64,000 nt of DNA. Source: Acinetobacter radioresistens DSM 6976 = NBRC 102413 = CIP 103788. GTDB taxonomy: Bacteria; Pseudomonadota; Gammaproteobacteria; Pseudomonadales; Moraxellaceae. Positions 1 to 9,927 of this stretch are shown piece by piece (positions within the stretch are counted from its first letter, which is position 1; every line of letters begins with the position of its first letter). The stretch spans positions 496,001-560,000 of the forward strand of contig NZ_AP019740.1 of assembly GCF_006757745.1 (NCBI RefSeq), written 5' to 3'. The notes under the pieces are model-generated. The model was not told where the DNA came from and did not search any database. It worked only from the letters and a program-made list of their open reading frames with translations. The position numbers and the translations under genes were made by a program.

Positions 1-906
1 GCCATTAGATTTCCCGGTATAGGGATCAATATACTGATCATTTAAGTCGGAAACTAAGCGGAACTCCAGGTTAGCTGTGCGGCCAAGTACCCGTTTTGCT
101 TCTGCTGTGTCCTGTACACCTGGCAGGTCGACTACGATACGATTACTGCCTTGGGTCTGAACCAGTGCTTCCGCCACCCCCAGTTCGTTAATACGGTTGC
201 GCAGTGTGGTTAAGTTCTGGTTAACAGCATATGACTGGATTTCCTGTCTGCGTGCATCAGTATACGTGAGGCGCAACATAGGACCAGTACTGCTAGCCAG
301 TGCTTGCTGGGTGAACTCATTGCCATTGCGGCGTAAAAAGTCCATTACAGCTTCACGGTCGTCATTTTGTGCAAACTGGAGATTGATCTGATTATTATTC
401 AGAGTCAGGCTATTAAACTTGAGATTATTTTCACGAAGCTGACGGCGCAAGTCGGTCGCGGATGTTTCCATACGCTGTGAGAGGGCTTTATCCATATCCA
501 CTTCTAACAGGAAGTGTACACCACCACGCAAGTCCAAGCCCAGTTTCATTGGTTTTGCGCCAATTTTCTGTAGCCACTCAGGTGTAGTAGGCGCCAAATT
601 CAGGGCCACAACGTATTCTTCACCCAGAGCGCGGCGTAGCACATCTTTTGCTTTGAGTTGTGCATCAGTAGAGTCTACACGCAATAGGGCAGCGTTATTG
701 GTAAAGGTATTGTCATGAGACGGAATGTTTGCCTCTTTCAATATTTGCTCTGCTTTTTGTATCACACTCTGATCAATTTGAGTGCCGGCTTTTGCACCAG
801 AAATCTGGACCGCCGGTTCATCGGGATACAAGCTAGGCAGTGCGTACAGGGTGCTGATCACCAGAACCACCAGGATCAGCAGATATTTCCATGCAGGGTA
901 ACGCAT
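1..906 (-). CDS. secD: Protein translocase subunit SecD (partial, N-terminal 302 residues)
   Basis: SecD is the inner-membrane subunit that, with SecF, uses the proton motive force to help pull exported proteins through SecYEG. Only the N-terminal half is here; the C-terminus and the stop lie beyond the left edge. The reading frame starts at the ATG on 904-906 and stays open to base 1. It opens with one membrane segment (about residues 6-25), then periplasmic P1 sequence with the family hallmark KLGLDLRGGVHFLLEVD, followed by repeated LR-rich stretches. A purine-rich AAGAAG lies upstream of the start. It is the last visible gene of a tgt-yajC-secD run, a classic bacterial order, and secF would be expected just off the window. 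Incomplete only because of the window boundary. Confidence 0.95.
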   Translation of the reverse strand, partial: MRYPAWKYLLILVVLVISTLYALPSLYPDEPAVQISGAKAGTQIDQSVIQKAEQILKEANIPSHDNTFTNNAALLRVDSTDAQLKAKDVLRRALGEEYVVALNLAPTTPEWLQKIGAKPMKLGLDLRGGVHFLLEVDMDKALSQRMETSATDLRRQLRENNLKFNSLTLNNNQINLQFAQNDDREAVMDFLRRNGNEFTQQALASSTGPMLRLTYTDARRQEIQSYAVNQNLTTLRNRINELGVAEALVQTQGSNRIVVDLPGVQDTAEAKRVLGRTANLEFRLVSDLNDQYIDPYTGKSNG

Positions 907-960
907 TTGCTGTCTTCTTAAAATGAAAAAGCCGTGCGGGGTGCACGACTGTTTTTATGA

Positions 961-1290
961 TTAAAGGTTATTCAGGGTGCCTTCAGGCAAAACTGAAATG
1001 ACACTAGCACGCTGGATTTTTACATCTACACCGCGGCTTAGTTCTACTACTGCAAAATCGCCTTCAAGCTTGGTAATACGGCCCATCAAGCCACCGGCAA
1101 AAACCACTTCACTGCCTACACCCAGACTTTCAACGAGGGTACGGTGTTCTTTGGCACGTTTGGCCTGTGGACGCCAGATCAGGAAATAGAAAATTGCAAT
1201 AAATACTGCAATCATCAATAAGTTAGCCATCATGCTCGGGCCTTGCTGAGCCGCCGGCGCAGCGTGAGCAGTAGAGATTAAAAAGCTCAT
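961..1290 (-). CDS. yajC: Sec translocon accessory protein YajC
   Basis: YajC is a small inner-membrane protein that copurifies with SecD-SecF. The 109 residues have a short periplasmic N-terminus, one membrane segment (about residues 20-40, LLMIAVFIAIFYFLIW) and a basic cytoplasmic tail with the family pattern RPQAKRAKEH, then a small beta domain (VGSEVVFAGGLMGRITKLEG). Length is typical. The ATG is preceded by AGGAAA at a spacing of 6. It lies 54 bases upstream of secD and 105 bases downstream of tgt on the same strand, the usual tgt-yajC-secD-secF order, so it is probably cotranscribed with both. Confidence 0.96.
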   Translation of the reverse strand: MSFLISTAHAAPAAQQGPSMMANLLMIAVFIAIFYFLIWRPQAKRAKEHRTLVESLGVGSEVVFAGGLMGRITKLEGDFAVVELSRGVDVKIQRASVISVLPEGTLNNL

Positions 1291-1395
1291 GTCGATTTCC
1301 TATTAAATATTAAAACTGTTGCCATTGTCATGACATTTAAATTGAGTTGACCTGCAATTTACCTTGTCTTTTTGTTGAGCGCAAATACTGCTTTC

Positions 1396-2538
<1,143 letters not shown>

Positions 2539-2680
2539 TCAAGGCGAAAAAACAGTTCGCTGATGTGCAAAATAAAAAAGAGGTCTATTGTCCTTGATTC
2601 TGTCATGGAGTTCTACTGTTAAATGTAGCCGCAGCATATGAAAAACTAGACAGACCGATATGTTGCAAAGCGGTGCGTAT

Positions 2681-3250
2681 TTAAAAGTTTGGACGATAGT
2701 CAAAGTTTTGCAGGGTAGACTGGTCGCGAAACGGGCGAATAGCCTTTTTACCTGTAGTCAGCGTATTGATCATATTATTCGGAAATATCTGGATATGATT
2801 ATTAAACAGTTCCACATTACGGTTAAAAATACTGATAGCGGCACTGACATTTTCATTTTGCTCATCAATTTCATTTATCATGCGCAGATAAATTTCATTA
2901 GCTTTAAGCTCAGGATAGTTCTCAACTATAACATTCAGATTACGCATGAGTTCATGACTCAAGCTTTCTACCCGTTGTAGCTGAGAGATATCAGTGCTTT
3001 TAAGATTAAGTTGCATAATCTGCTGACGTAGTTCGGTAACCCGCTCTAAGGTACTTTTTTCAAAGCCTGCGTATTGTTCGACTAGTGGGACCAGTCCGTC
3101 AAGAACCTTGACTTTCTGCCGTTCATAGGTGGCTACATCTGCCCAGGCGCGCTGCGCAGCATTATAATGCCGGACAATCGAGTTCCGGATATAGATCACT
3201 GCAATGATCAAAACCACAAAAAATAAAATAAAGAGCCCTAACCCCATCAT
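2681..3250 (-). CDS. LemA family membrane protein
   Basis: The 189-residue protein has an N-terminal membrane anchor (about residues 1-22, MMGLGLFILFFVVLIIAVIY), the RNSIVRHYNAAQRAWADV stretch that opens the LemA fold, then long helices with VERVESLSHELMRNLNVIVENYPELKAN-type sequence (here QRVESLSHELMRNLNV), and a C-terminal FRDQSTLQNFDYRPNF like the usual LemA tail. LemA proteins are widespread; their molecular role is not settled. I place the start at the ATG on 3248-3250 because GAGGA sits just upstream; a TTG four codons earlier overlaps that ribosome site. The DUF3137-like gene directly upstream, 18 bases away, is a common LemA partner, so the two probably act together at the inner membrane. 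Confidence 0.9.
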   Translation of the reverse strand: MMGLGLFILFFVVLIIAVIYIRNSIVRHYNAAQRAWADVATYERQKVKVLDGLVPLVEQYAGFEKSTLERVTELRQQIMQLNLKSTDISQLQRVESLSHELMRNLNVIVENYPELKANEIYLRMINEIDEQNENVSAAISIFNRNVELFNNHIQIFPNNMINTLTTGKKAIRPFRDQSTLQNFDYRPNF

Positions 3251-3268
3251 TATTTTCCTCAAGTCTAT

Positions 3269-4300
3269 TTATTGTAAAAGTTGCTCTAAGTTATTTAGCA
3301 GTTTTTCATAGGCGCCTAAACGCAATGTTCGCAGGTGCCCGCGCAAACTGGAGATATCTTCTCTATTTTGCGCTTTTGTATGAATTTTAAAAAGGTTCTG
3401 CCGGTTTAAAAAGCACATTATATGATGTTCATGATGAAACAGCAGCTCGCCAGAATGTTGTGTAAAGAACTGATCTAAACGTAAAGTCATAGCTGGAGTC
3501 ATGGTTTTAGCGAGCTCAAGCGGTTCAAGACCATAAATACGTAATTTCTGGTTAATCTGTAGGTCACTGCTATACCAGGCAGAGCTATACGGAGCACCAA
3601 ACTCTTTATTGGATGTGGTTACTGCCAGCCCAAGTGTGGGAGCTTCAAAAACAAAGATACCCCATAAAGTCTTCTGCGTTCTTTGTACCGCTACTTGCTG
3701 TGTATCCTGCCCGGCGATTTTTATTTCATTGATGAAATCGTACTGAAAAAGCATGATTGGCCGCTCTCGGCCCTGTTGATCTTTCCAGGTGGTACTGGCA
3801 TATACAGGTAGCATATTTGATACAGAACCCTGCTGAAATACAGGAAACAGGTTTTTAAGCCGGGCGATAAAGAAAAAAGGCTGCGTAGAATCTGGAAAAT
3901 GAGGGGGTAATTCCTGAAAGTTGAGCTGATATTTTTTCTCGAGTATCTGCTGTTCCAGAAACTGAATCACTTCAGTGAGTGGCTGATCCGACTCATAACA
4001 GAGATAGGCAAATAATCCCAAAACAAAGGCAGTTAAAAAGCTTAATCCGGCAATAAGGCTGTGCTGTATAAAAAATATTCCAAATAATGTAAAGCCACTT
4101 GCTATAACGAGCAGTATGAAAGGTAATACATTATTGAATTTCAGGCCAGGATGATCTCCCCAGGGATGGAGTCCATCTAGAATATCCTGATAGGTTTTTG
4201 CCTGTTGGCCCACTTGCCACAGCCGGGCAATATTATCCAGAACCTGCCGGTTGATCTTGCGATGAATACGTAGCGTATATTTAACAGTTTCAACCGGCAT
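3269..4300 (-). CDS. DUF3137-like membrane protein, partner of LemA
   Basis: This 343-residue protein has two adjacent membrane segments (about residues 57-78 and 82-101) and a soluble C-terminal part. The tail (LAKTMTPAMTLRLDQFFTQHSGELLFHHEHHIMCFLNRQNLFKI) resembles the end of DUF3137 proteins, where a processed region is followed by a short strand and the lFe motif; the WGIFVFEAPTLG piece fits the family's FrGlF strand. Function is unknown. It sits between queA (6 bases upstream) and lemA (18 bases downstream) on the same strand, and DUF3137 and LemA genes are often neighbours. The family call rests on remembered motif shape and is moderate; the membrane topology is directly visible. Confidence 0.65.
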   Translation of the reverse strand: MPVETVKYTLRIHRKINRQVLDNIARLWQVGQQAKTYQDILDGLHPWGDHPGLKFNNVLPFILLVIASGFTLFGIFFIQHSLIAGLSFLTAFVLGLFAYLCYESDQPLTEVIQFLEQQILEKKYQLNFQELPPHFPDSTQPFFFIARLKNLFPVFQQGSVSNMLPVYASTTWKDQQGRERPIMLFQYDFINEIKIAGQDTQQVAVQRTQKTLWGIFVFEAPTLGLAVTTSNKEFGAPYSSAWYSSDLQINQKLRIYGLEPLELAKTMTPAMTLRLDQFFTQHSGELLFHHEHHIMCFLNRQNLFKIHTKAQNREDISSLRGHLRTLRLGAYEKLLNNLEQLLQ

Positions 4301-4306
4301 AACTAT

Positions 4307-5347
4307 TTACCTGTTCACTGTTTTATCGATCAGCATGGCGTCACCATAACTGAAGAAACGGTAATGCTCTCTTACGGCATGCTCATACGCTGCCAGAATA
4401 TAATCACGTGTTGAAAGTGCTGAAACCAGCATCAGCAGGGTAGACTCCGGTAAATGAAAGTTGGTGATCAGCCGGTCTACTACACAGAACTGATAACCCG
4501 GATAAATAAAGATCTGGGTATCTCCAGTCCATGCCTCAATTTTACCGTTATGAGCCTGCGCTGCGCTTTCAAGTGCACGTGTAGCAGTAGTACCTACTGC
4601 AATAACTTTATTACCGCGAGCCTGTACTTGCTTAATCAGCTCTACCGTATTCTCGGGCACTTCACACCATTCACTGTGCATAATATGATTTTCAATATCT
4701 ATACTACGAACAGGTAAAAAAGTACCAGCGCCTACATGCAGGGTAACAAATGCTTGCTGTACACCTTTTTCTGATAATTTGTTTAAAAGGACTTCATCAA
4801 AATGCAGACTGGCAGTAGGTGCAGCAACACTGGCAATTTTCTCTGGATCGTGAAATACCGTCTGATAACGCTCGCTGTCAATCGCCTCTGCTTCACGGTT
4901 AAAATAAGGCGGAATGGGTAATTGCCCGTGCTGATCCAGGACCTGCAAAATCGGTTGTGAAAACTCGACAACGAACAGGTTCTCATGGCGGCCTTGTACA
5001 GTGACTTTAACCTCATCTGCACCAATAAACAGCTCTGCACCAGCTTTAGGTGAATTACTGGCTTTAATATGACAGTGGGCAATAGTCTGATCAAAAATAC
5101 GTTCTACCAGTATTTCAACTGCTCCACCAGTTGCACGCCTGCCTTTAAGTCGAGCCTTCATAACTTTGGTATCATTCAGGACCAGCAGATCACCGGGTTC
5201 AAACAATTCCAGAATATCGGTAAAGTGACGATCGCTATATTGGCCCTCACTATTTAAGTGTAAAAGCCTTGAAGCACTACGCTGTGCTAGAGGGTAACGT
5301 GCAATTAATTCATCGGGGAGGTTAAAAGAAAAGTCAGAAAGTTGCAT
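4307..5347 (-). CDS. queA: S-adenosylmethionine:tRNA ribosyltransferase-isomerase QueA
   Basis: QueA transfers and isomerises the ribosyl group of SAM onto 7-aminomethyl-7-deazaguanine in tRNA, giving epoxyqueuosine. The N-terminus ([20 protein letters not shown]) and the internal blocks [51 protein letters not shown] and [15 protein letters not shown] are all characteristic. I begin at the ATG on 5345-5347, which gives the standard QueA start; the longer frame adds four residues only. A TATACT-like -10 (reverse strand, 5376-5381) lies about 30 bases upstream, so the minus-strand block may begin here. The next gene starts 6 bases after the stop. Confidence 0.97.
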   Translation of the reverse strand: MQLSDFSFNLPDELIARYPLAQRSASRLLHLNSEGQYSDRHFTDILELFEPGDLLVLNDTKVMKARLKGRRATGGAVEILVERIFDQTIAHCHIKASNSPKAGAELFIGADEVKVTVQGRHENLFVVEFSQPILQVLDQHGQLPIPPYFNREAEAIDSERYQTVFHDPEKIASVAAPTASLHFDEVLLNKLSEKGVQQAFVTLHVGAGTFLPVRSIDIENHIMHSEWCEVPENTVELIKQVQARGNKVIAVGTTATRALESAAQAHNGKIEAWTGDTQIFIYPGYQFCVVDRLITNFHLPESTLLMLVSALSTRDYILAAYEHAVREHYRFFSYGDAMLIDKTVNR

Positions 5348-5473
5348 GACACAAAACAATTAAAAAATTGTACCTAGTATAGTGCTTTTTGATTAATGAT
5401 GGAAAAAATACGGTTTTGTTCAGCTATTGCTTTTATAGTGATTTAAAAATAGGCAAACAGTCAGTACTTTACA

Positions 5474-5501
5474 TTGACAACATTTGGAAAGACGCTATTA
5501 T
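5474..5501 (+). promoter_or_regulatory. Promoter of the tRNA-Leu gene
   Basis: A consensus -35 TTGACA (5474-5479) is followed after 16 bases by a -10 TATTAT (5496-5501). Transcription would begin near 5508, about a dozen bases before the mature tRNA 5' end. Both hexamers are seen directly; use in the cell is inferred. Confidence 0.8.
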
Positions 5502-5520
5502 ACACACACCCACTCTTCTT

Positions 5521-5607
5521 CCCGAGGTGGTGAAATTGGTAGACGCGGCGGACTCAAAATCCGCTGTCAGAGATGACGTGTCGGTTCGAGTCCGACCCTC
5601 GGGACCA
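5521..5607 (+). tRNA. tRNA-Leu (anticodon CAA)
   Basis: An 87-base cloverleaf with encoded CCA. The acceptor stem CCCGAGG (5521-5527) pairs with CCTCGGG before discriminator A. The D-loop contains GGTAGAC, the anticodon arm is GCGGA-CTCAAAA-TCCGC with anticodon CAA reading UUG, a long variable arm marks a class II tRNA, and the T arm is GTCGG-TTCGAGT-CCGAC. It stands alone with its own promoter, in the gap between the divergent queA and sensor-kinase genes. Confidence 0.97.
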
Positions 5608-5809
5608 CTATAATTAGATCCAAATATCTATTATTATAATTTCCTTTATTTCAAATATTTACCAGTATATAACATGTTTTGTTTCTTAATTGTTATTATT
5701 GCCGTTGTATCTATGTCTAAAGTTTGCTAATTGTTTAATAAAGATTTATTTTTAACTGATTTTTACTGAAGTTGCGGTTATTACCTACAATATTTTTAAT
5801 GAGGCGAGC

Positions 5810-7087
5810 ATGACATTACAATTATTAGAGTTAGATCAGGCTGATCAGCTCAGTGCTTGTAAATTATCGTTATTACTGGGTATCTTCGAACCGCATAACC
5901 AGGTGGAATCCTGTTTACGTTTTGCTCGACGTATTTTAAGAAGTAAAAACGCTATTTTAACTTTTAAGGCAGAGCCTTATATCTGGTATCTTTCTTCAAA
6001 GGGTATGAGACTTTTTCATAGCCATCCTGATGCAGATTTAGGACCTTATTTCAATAGTCAACCTTATATAGACCAGCAACATTCTGATTATCACGGCTTT
6101 TGTCAGCATATTCGTCACTTGGGTGTAGAGCATCAGCGCATGGTTGCTTTTGATATGCTCAAGACTGATAAAGAATCAATTGGACAGATTCTGTTTTTTG
6201 ATGACAGCTCTGAGCCTTTTGAAAATGAAGATATTGAGATAGTTAAAGATTACTGTGAACGTCTGGTTCGCTATTTAGAGTTAAAATTCGAGCATGCTGA
6301 ACTTAAGGAATTATATGAACAGCAATCGGCATTAAATTTTAGTAAAACCAAGTTTTTCCAGATTATTGCACATGACCTGCGTGCACCTTTTCATGGGTTG
6401 CTCGGTTTCTCTGAAGTATTGTCACAAGAGCGCAATACGCTTGACGACTCCAGTATCCAGAATATTGCAGATTATCTTTATGATACTGCACAGTCGACTT
6501 ATAACCTTTTAGAAAGCCTGCTCAACTGGGCAATGGCAGAAGGCGGCCGGTTTGTCTATCATCCGATCAACTTCAATTTAAAGCAGGTCACCAAAATTGT
6601 TCGTGATGTACTTAATACACTAGCGATTAAGAAAAACATTCAGTTAATTGATGAAGTGCCGGATGATCTCAAGGTATATGCAGATATTAATATGCTGACT
6701 TCGATTATCCAGAACCTGGTATCAAATGCATTAAAATTCACGCCAATGGACGGTACGGGTAAAGTGACCATTCAAGCACAGCCCGGCCCAGATGGGGTGG
6801 AAATTTATATCCGGGATACCGGCCTAGGTATGTCTGAAGCACAAATAGCGAATATTTTTCAGCCGCGGATTACTGTCAGCCTTAAAGGTACGGCGGGTGA
6901 AAAAGGAACAGGTCTGGGATTGACACTCTGTAAGCGGTTTGTAGACCTGAATAAAGGTGAAATTTGTGTCATGTCTAAGGAAGGTGAAGGTACTACTTTC
7001 AAAGTTACTTTGCCGGAAGCAACTGACCAGCATACGGTTTTGCCACTTGATATGGCGAAGTCAGACAGCACTACAAATTTAGTATAA
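5810..7087 (+). CDS. Sensor histidine kinase with N-terminal GAF-like region
   Basis: A 425-residue cytoplasmic-looking kinase: no membrane segment is visible. Residues 1 to about 160 look like a GAF-type sensory region. A short coiled linker leads to a HisKA domain with the phospho-acceptor His188 (IIAHDLRAPFHGLLGFSEVL). The ATPase domain has the N box (Asn306 in NLVSNALKF), the G1 box (DTGLGMS, Asp336) and the G2 box GTGLGLTLCKRFV. All catalytic motifs are intact. GAGG lies 5 bases upstream of the ATG. No response regulator is adjacent, so it is an orphan kinase whose partner and signal cannot be told from here. The next gene, glnE, is 63 bases downstream, but this kinase is not the usual nitrogen sensor GlnL. 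Confidence 0.88.
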   Translation: MTLQLLELDQADQLSACKLSLLLGIFEPHNQVESCLRFARRILRSKNAILTFKAEPYIWYLSSKGMRLFHSHPDADLGPYFNSQPYIDQQHSDYHGFCQHIRHLGVEHQRMVAFDMLKTDKESIGQILFFDDSSEPFENEDIEIVKDYCERLVRYLELKFEHAELKELYEQQSALNFSKTKFFQIIAHDLRAPFHGLLGFSEVLSQERNTLDDSSIQNIADYLYDTAQSTYNLLESLLNWAMAEGGRFVYHPINFNLKQVTKIVRDVLNTLAIKKNIQLIDEVPDDLKVYADINMLTSIIQNLVSNALKFTPMDGTGKVTIQAQPGPDGVEIYIRDTGLGMSEAQIANIFQPRITVSLKGTAGEKGTGLGLTLCKRFVDLNKGEICVMSKEGEGTTFKVTLPEATDQHTVLPLDMAKSDSTTNLV

Positions 7088-7150
7088 TTATTTTCCTAAA
7101 GCCAAATTCACCTGTTATAACTACATATAAATACAGGTGAAGGGTGGTTT

Positions 7151-9901
7151 ATGAACGCGAAGCAGTTGCAAAAGACTTTAAGAGCCAGTCAATATGCTGA
7201 ACAGATACTAGGTCTTTATCAAAACGAACTTGAACAAGATTATACTGTAGATCAGTTTGCAACCCCGCTATCACATGAACAGATTAAAGATCGGGTGTCT
7301 TCTGTACTTGACTCAATTCAGGATGAGCACGCATGGATGCGAGCGATCCGAATACTCCGTGCTCGTCTCATGTTTCGCTGGATCTGGCAAGATGCTAACC
7401 ACCTGACTGATGTAGTTACACTTACACAAGAACTCTCAGATTTTGCTGATGCCTGTATTTGTGCAGCAAAGGCCTTCGCCCGTATTCCACTGGTATTAAA
7501 GCATGGCGAACCAATCGGTTATTCGGGCCAAGTCCAGGACCTGATTATTATTGCTATGGGAAAACTGGGAGCACAGGAACTTAATCTGTCGAGCGATATT
7601 GACCTGATTTTTGCCTTTGATGAGCAAGGCGAGACCAATGGCCGTAAATGTATTGATGTACAACAGTTCTGTATTGCGTGGGGCCAGAAAATTATTTATT
7701 TGCTGGAGCATATCACTGCTGAGGGTTTCGTCTTTCGTGTAGATATGCGCTTACGTCCCTGGGGAGATGGTTCGGCACTGGCCATTAGCCATGCAGGATT
7801 AGAAAAATATTTAAGCCAGCATGGGCGTGAATGGGAGCGCTATGCCTGGATCAAGGCCCGTATTGTGTCTGGTGGAAGGGCGGGCGAAGAGTTACTGGAA
7901 ATGACCCGTCCTTTCGTGTTTCGGCGTTATGTCGATTACACCGCGTTTCAGGCCATGCGTGAAATGAAGGTCATGATTGAACGTGAAGTCATGCGCCGCA
8001 ATATCGAAGACGATATTAAACTCGGTGCCGGTGGTATCCGTGAAGTTGAATTTATTGTGCAGGTTTTTCAGCTGATTTATGGTGGTTCCAAACTTGAACT
8101 ACAGGAACGCCAGTGTCTGGCAAATTTGACGCATCTGAGCGAATCAGGTCTGCTTGAGCCAGAAGCTGTAGCGGATCTGGAAGATGCCTATCTGTTTCTG
8201 CGTCGTCTGGAACACGCCATTCAGGCACTGAATGATCAGCAGACCCAGTCCCTGCCGACTGAGCCGGAGCTGCGGCAGCGATTGATTGATACCTTGGGCT
8301 TTGATAGCTGGGAGAGTTTTCTGGAAGTCCTTAATCAGAAACGGTCTAAAGTCTCTTACCAGTTTGCACATCTGATTCAGGAGCGTGACAGGGAAGCACC
8401 AGTAGAGAACTTTCAGCATCTCGAAGAAGAGCTGGAGAGTGTGCTTGATTCCAATGCACAAAAGCTGATTCATGAGTTTTGGCATGGCCACGCCTTGAAT
8501 AAGTTACCAGCTAAGGCCGTTCAACGTTTAAAAACTTTTTGGCCTTATCTGGTCGATGCAGTATTACAGTCGGATAAACCACAAGTTGCATTACTACGTT
8601 TAATGCCTTTAATTGAATCTGTAATGCGCCGTACGGTTTATCTGGTAATGCTGATTGAAAGTAAGGGAGCATTACAGCGTTTGGTAAAGATGGCCACAGT
8701 GAGTCCATGGATACTGGAGGAGCTGACTCATTACCCGGTATTGCTGGATGAGTTTCTCACAATGGACTTCGAGTTGCCCAAACGCCGTGATCTTGAAGAT
8801 TCACTACGGCAGCAGCTCATACGCATTGAGCTTGAGCAGGTTGAAGACCAGATGCGGGCCTTGCGCCTGTTTAAAAAATCTAATGTCTTGGCTGTAGCAG
8901 CCAGCGATGTACTGGCAGAAAGTCCGCTTATGAAAGTATCTGATGCCCTGACAGACATTGCTGAAGTTTCTATTATTGCTGCATTGAATCTGGCCTATCA
9001 GATCGTGGCAAAAAAACATGGTTATCCACTAGACGCTGACGGACGACGCTGCTCCTTGGACTATCTCGGATTTTCTGTGGTGGGTTATGGTAAAGTCGGT
9101 GGTATTGAGCTGGGTTATGGCTCAGATCTGGATCTGGTGTTTATTCATTATATGAGCGAACAGGCGGATACAGATGGCCTGAGACCTATCAGCGGTTTCG
9201 AGTTTGCCATGCGAGTAGGGCAAAAATTTATATCTCTTATGACGACTCAGACCCTAGATGGACGAGTATATGAAGTAGATACACGGTTACGCCCTTCTGG
9301 AGAAGCTGGTCTGCTGGTGACCAGTTTAAAAGCCTTTGAACAATATCAATTAAAAAATGCCTGGCTTTGGGAGCATCAGGCATTGGTTCGGGCCCGTTCG
9401 ATTGCTGGGGATGACAGTTTACGACAAAAATTTGAGGCGTTACGCTGCCGTATTTTAACTCTGCCGCGTGATGAAAAATTTGTGCGTACTGAAGTTTTAA
9501 AAATGCGTCAGAAGATGAAAGCCCATCTGGGTTCTTCCAAAGAACAGAAAAAAGGTGGAATTTTTCATTTAAAACAGGATGCGGGTGGTATCGTTGATAT
9601 CGAATTTATGGCACAGTATATTGTGTTGGCATGGGGTGGGGCGAAACCGGATCTCGCTCACTATTCCGACAATGTAAGAATCCTAGAAGATGCTGCGAAA
9701 GCCGGTTACTTATCCAGTGACGATGCAACAGCACTGATTCAGGCTTATCTCAGTGAACGAGCCGAGAGCCACCGTTTAGCACTTGCAAATCAATCCATGC
9801 AAGTCAATGCTGCGGACTGGCACGATACCCGCGAGATCGTTTGCAAGTTATGGCAAAGATTAATAGATCCCACAGCAATACTTGCTTTGGATAGTGACTG
9901 A
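7151..9901 (+). CDS. glnE: Bifunctional glutamine synthetase adenylyltransferase/deadenylase
   Basis: GlnE attaches AMP to glutamine synthetase to switch it off and removes it again, under control of PII protein and glutamine. The 916-residue protein has the two nucleotidyltransferase halves of the family: an N-terminal deadenylase with SSDIDLIF (residues 147-152) and a C-terminal adenylylase with GSDLDLVF (657-662). Each is followed by the VDMRLRPWGDGS or VDTRLRPSGEAG signature and by GAGGIREVEF or DAGGIVDIEF helical regions. The length is close to the E. coli enzyme. The ATG follows AGGGTGG. ilvE starts 26 bases after the stop, so the two may be cotranscribed. Confidence 0.98.
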   Translation: MNAKQLQKTLRASQYAEQILGLYQNELEQDYTVDQFATPLSHEQIKDRVSSVLDSIQDEHAWMRAIRILRARLMFRWIWQDANHLTDVVTLTQELSDFADACICAAKAFARIPLVLKHGEPIGYSGQVQDLIIIAMGKLGAQELNLSSDIDLIFAFDEQGETNGRKCIDVQQFCIAWGQKIIYLLEHITAEGFVFRVDMRLRPWGDGSALAISHAGLEKYLSQHGREWERYAWIKARIVSGGRAGEELLEMTRPFVFRRYVDYTAFQAMREMKVMIEREVMRRNIEDDIKLGAGGIREVEFIVQVFQLIYGGSKLELQERQCLANLTHLSESGLLEPEAVADLEDAYLFLRRLEHAIQALNDQQTQSLPTEPELRQRLIDTLGFDSWESFLEVLNQKRSKVSYQFAHLIQERDREAPVENFQHLEEELESVLDSNAQKLIHEFWHGHALNKLPAKAVQRLKTFWPYLVDAVLQSDKPQVALLRLMPLIESVMRRTVYLVMLIESKGALQRLVKMATVSPWILEELTHYPVLLDEFLTMDFELPKRRDLEDSLRQQLIRIELEQVEDQMRALRLFKKSNVLAVAASDVLAESPLMKVSDALTDIAEVSIIAALNLAYQIVAKKHGYPLDADGRRCSLDYLGFSVVGYGKVGGIELGYGSDLDLVFIHYMSEQADTDGLRPISGFEFAMRVGQKFISLMTTQTLDGRVYEVDTRLRPSGEAGLLVTSLKAFEQYQLKNAWLWEHQALVRARSIAGDDSLRQKFEALRCRILTLPRDEKFVRTEVLKMRQKMKAHLGSSKEQKKGGIFHLKQDAGGIVDIEFMAQYIVLAWGGAKPDLAHYSDNVRILEDAAKAGYLSSDDATALIQAYLSERAESHRLALANQSMQVNAADWHDTREIVCKLWQRLIDPTAILALDSD

Positions 9902-9927
9902 CTGTGTAAAAATTTGGAGTGTGTGCC

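Noticed and set aside
197..921. Plus-strand open frames of 64 and 68 codons
   Set aside because: They lie antisense to secD, whose frame has clear family sequence throughout; no ribosome sites or recognisable protein.
2660..2980. A 106-codon plus-strand frame over lemA
   Set aside because: It is antisense to the well-supported lemA gene and has no family features.
5520..5607. Starting the tRNA at T5520 with a TCCCGAG acceptor stem
   Set aside because: That leaves no discriminator base before CCA. CCCGAGG with CCTCGGG gives a proper 7-bp stem plus discriminator A.
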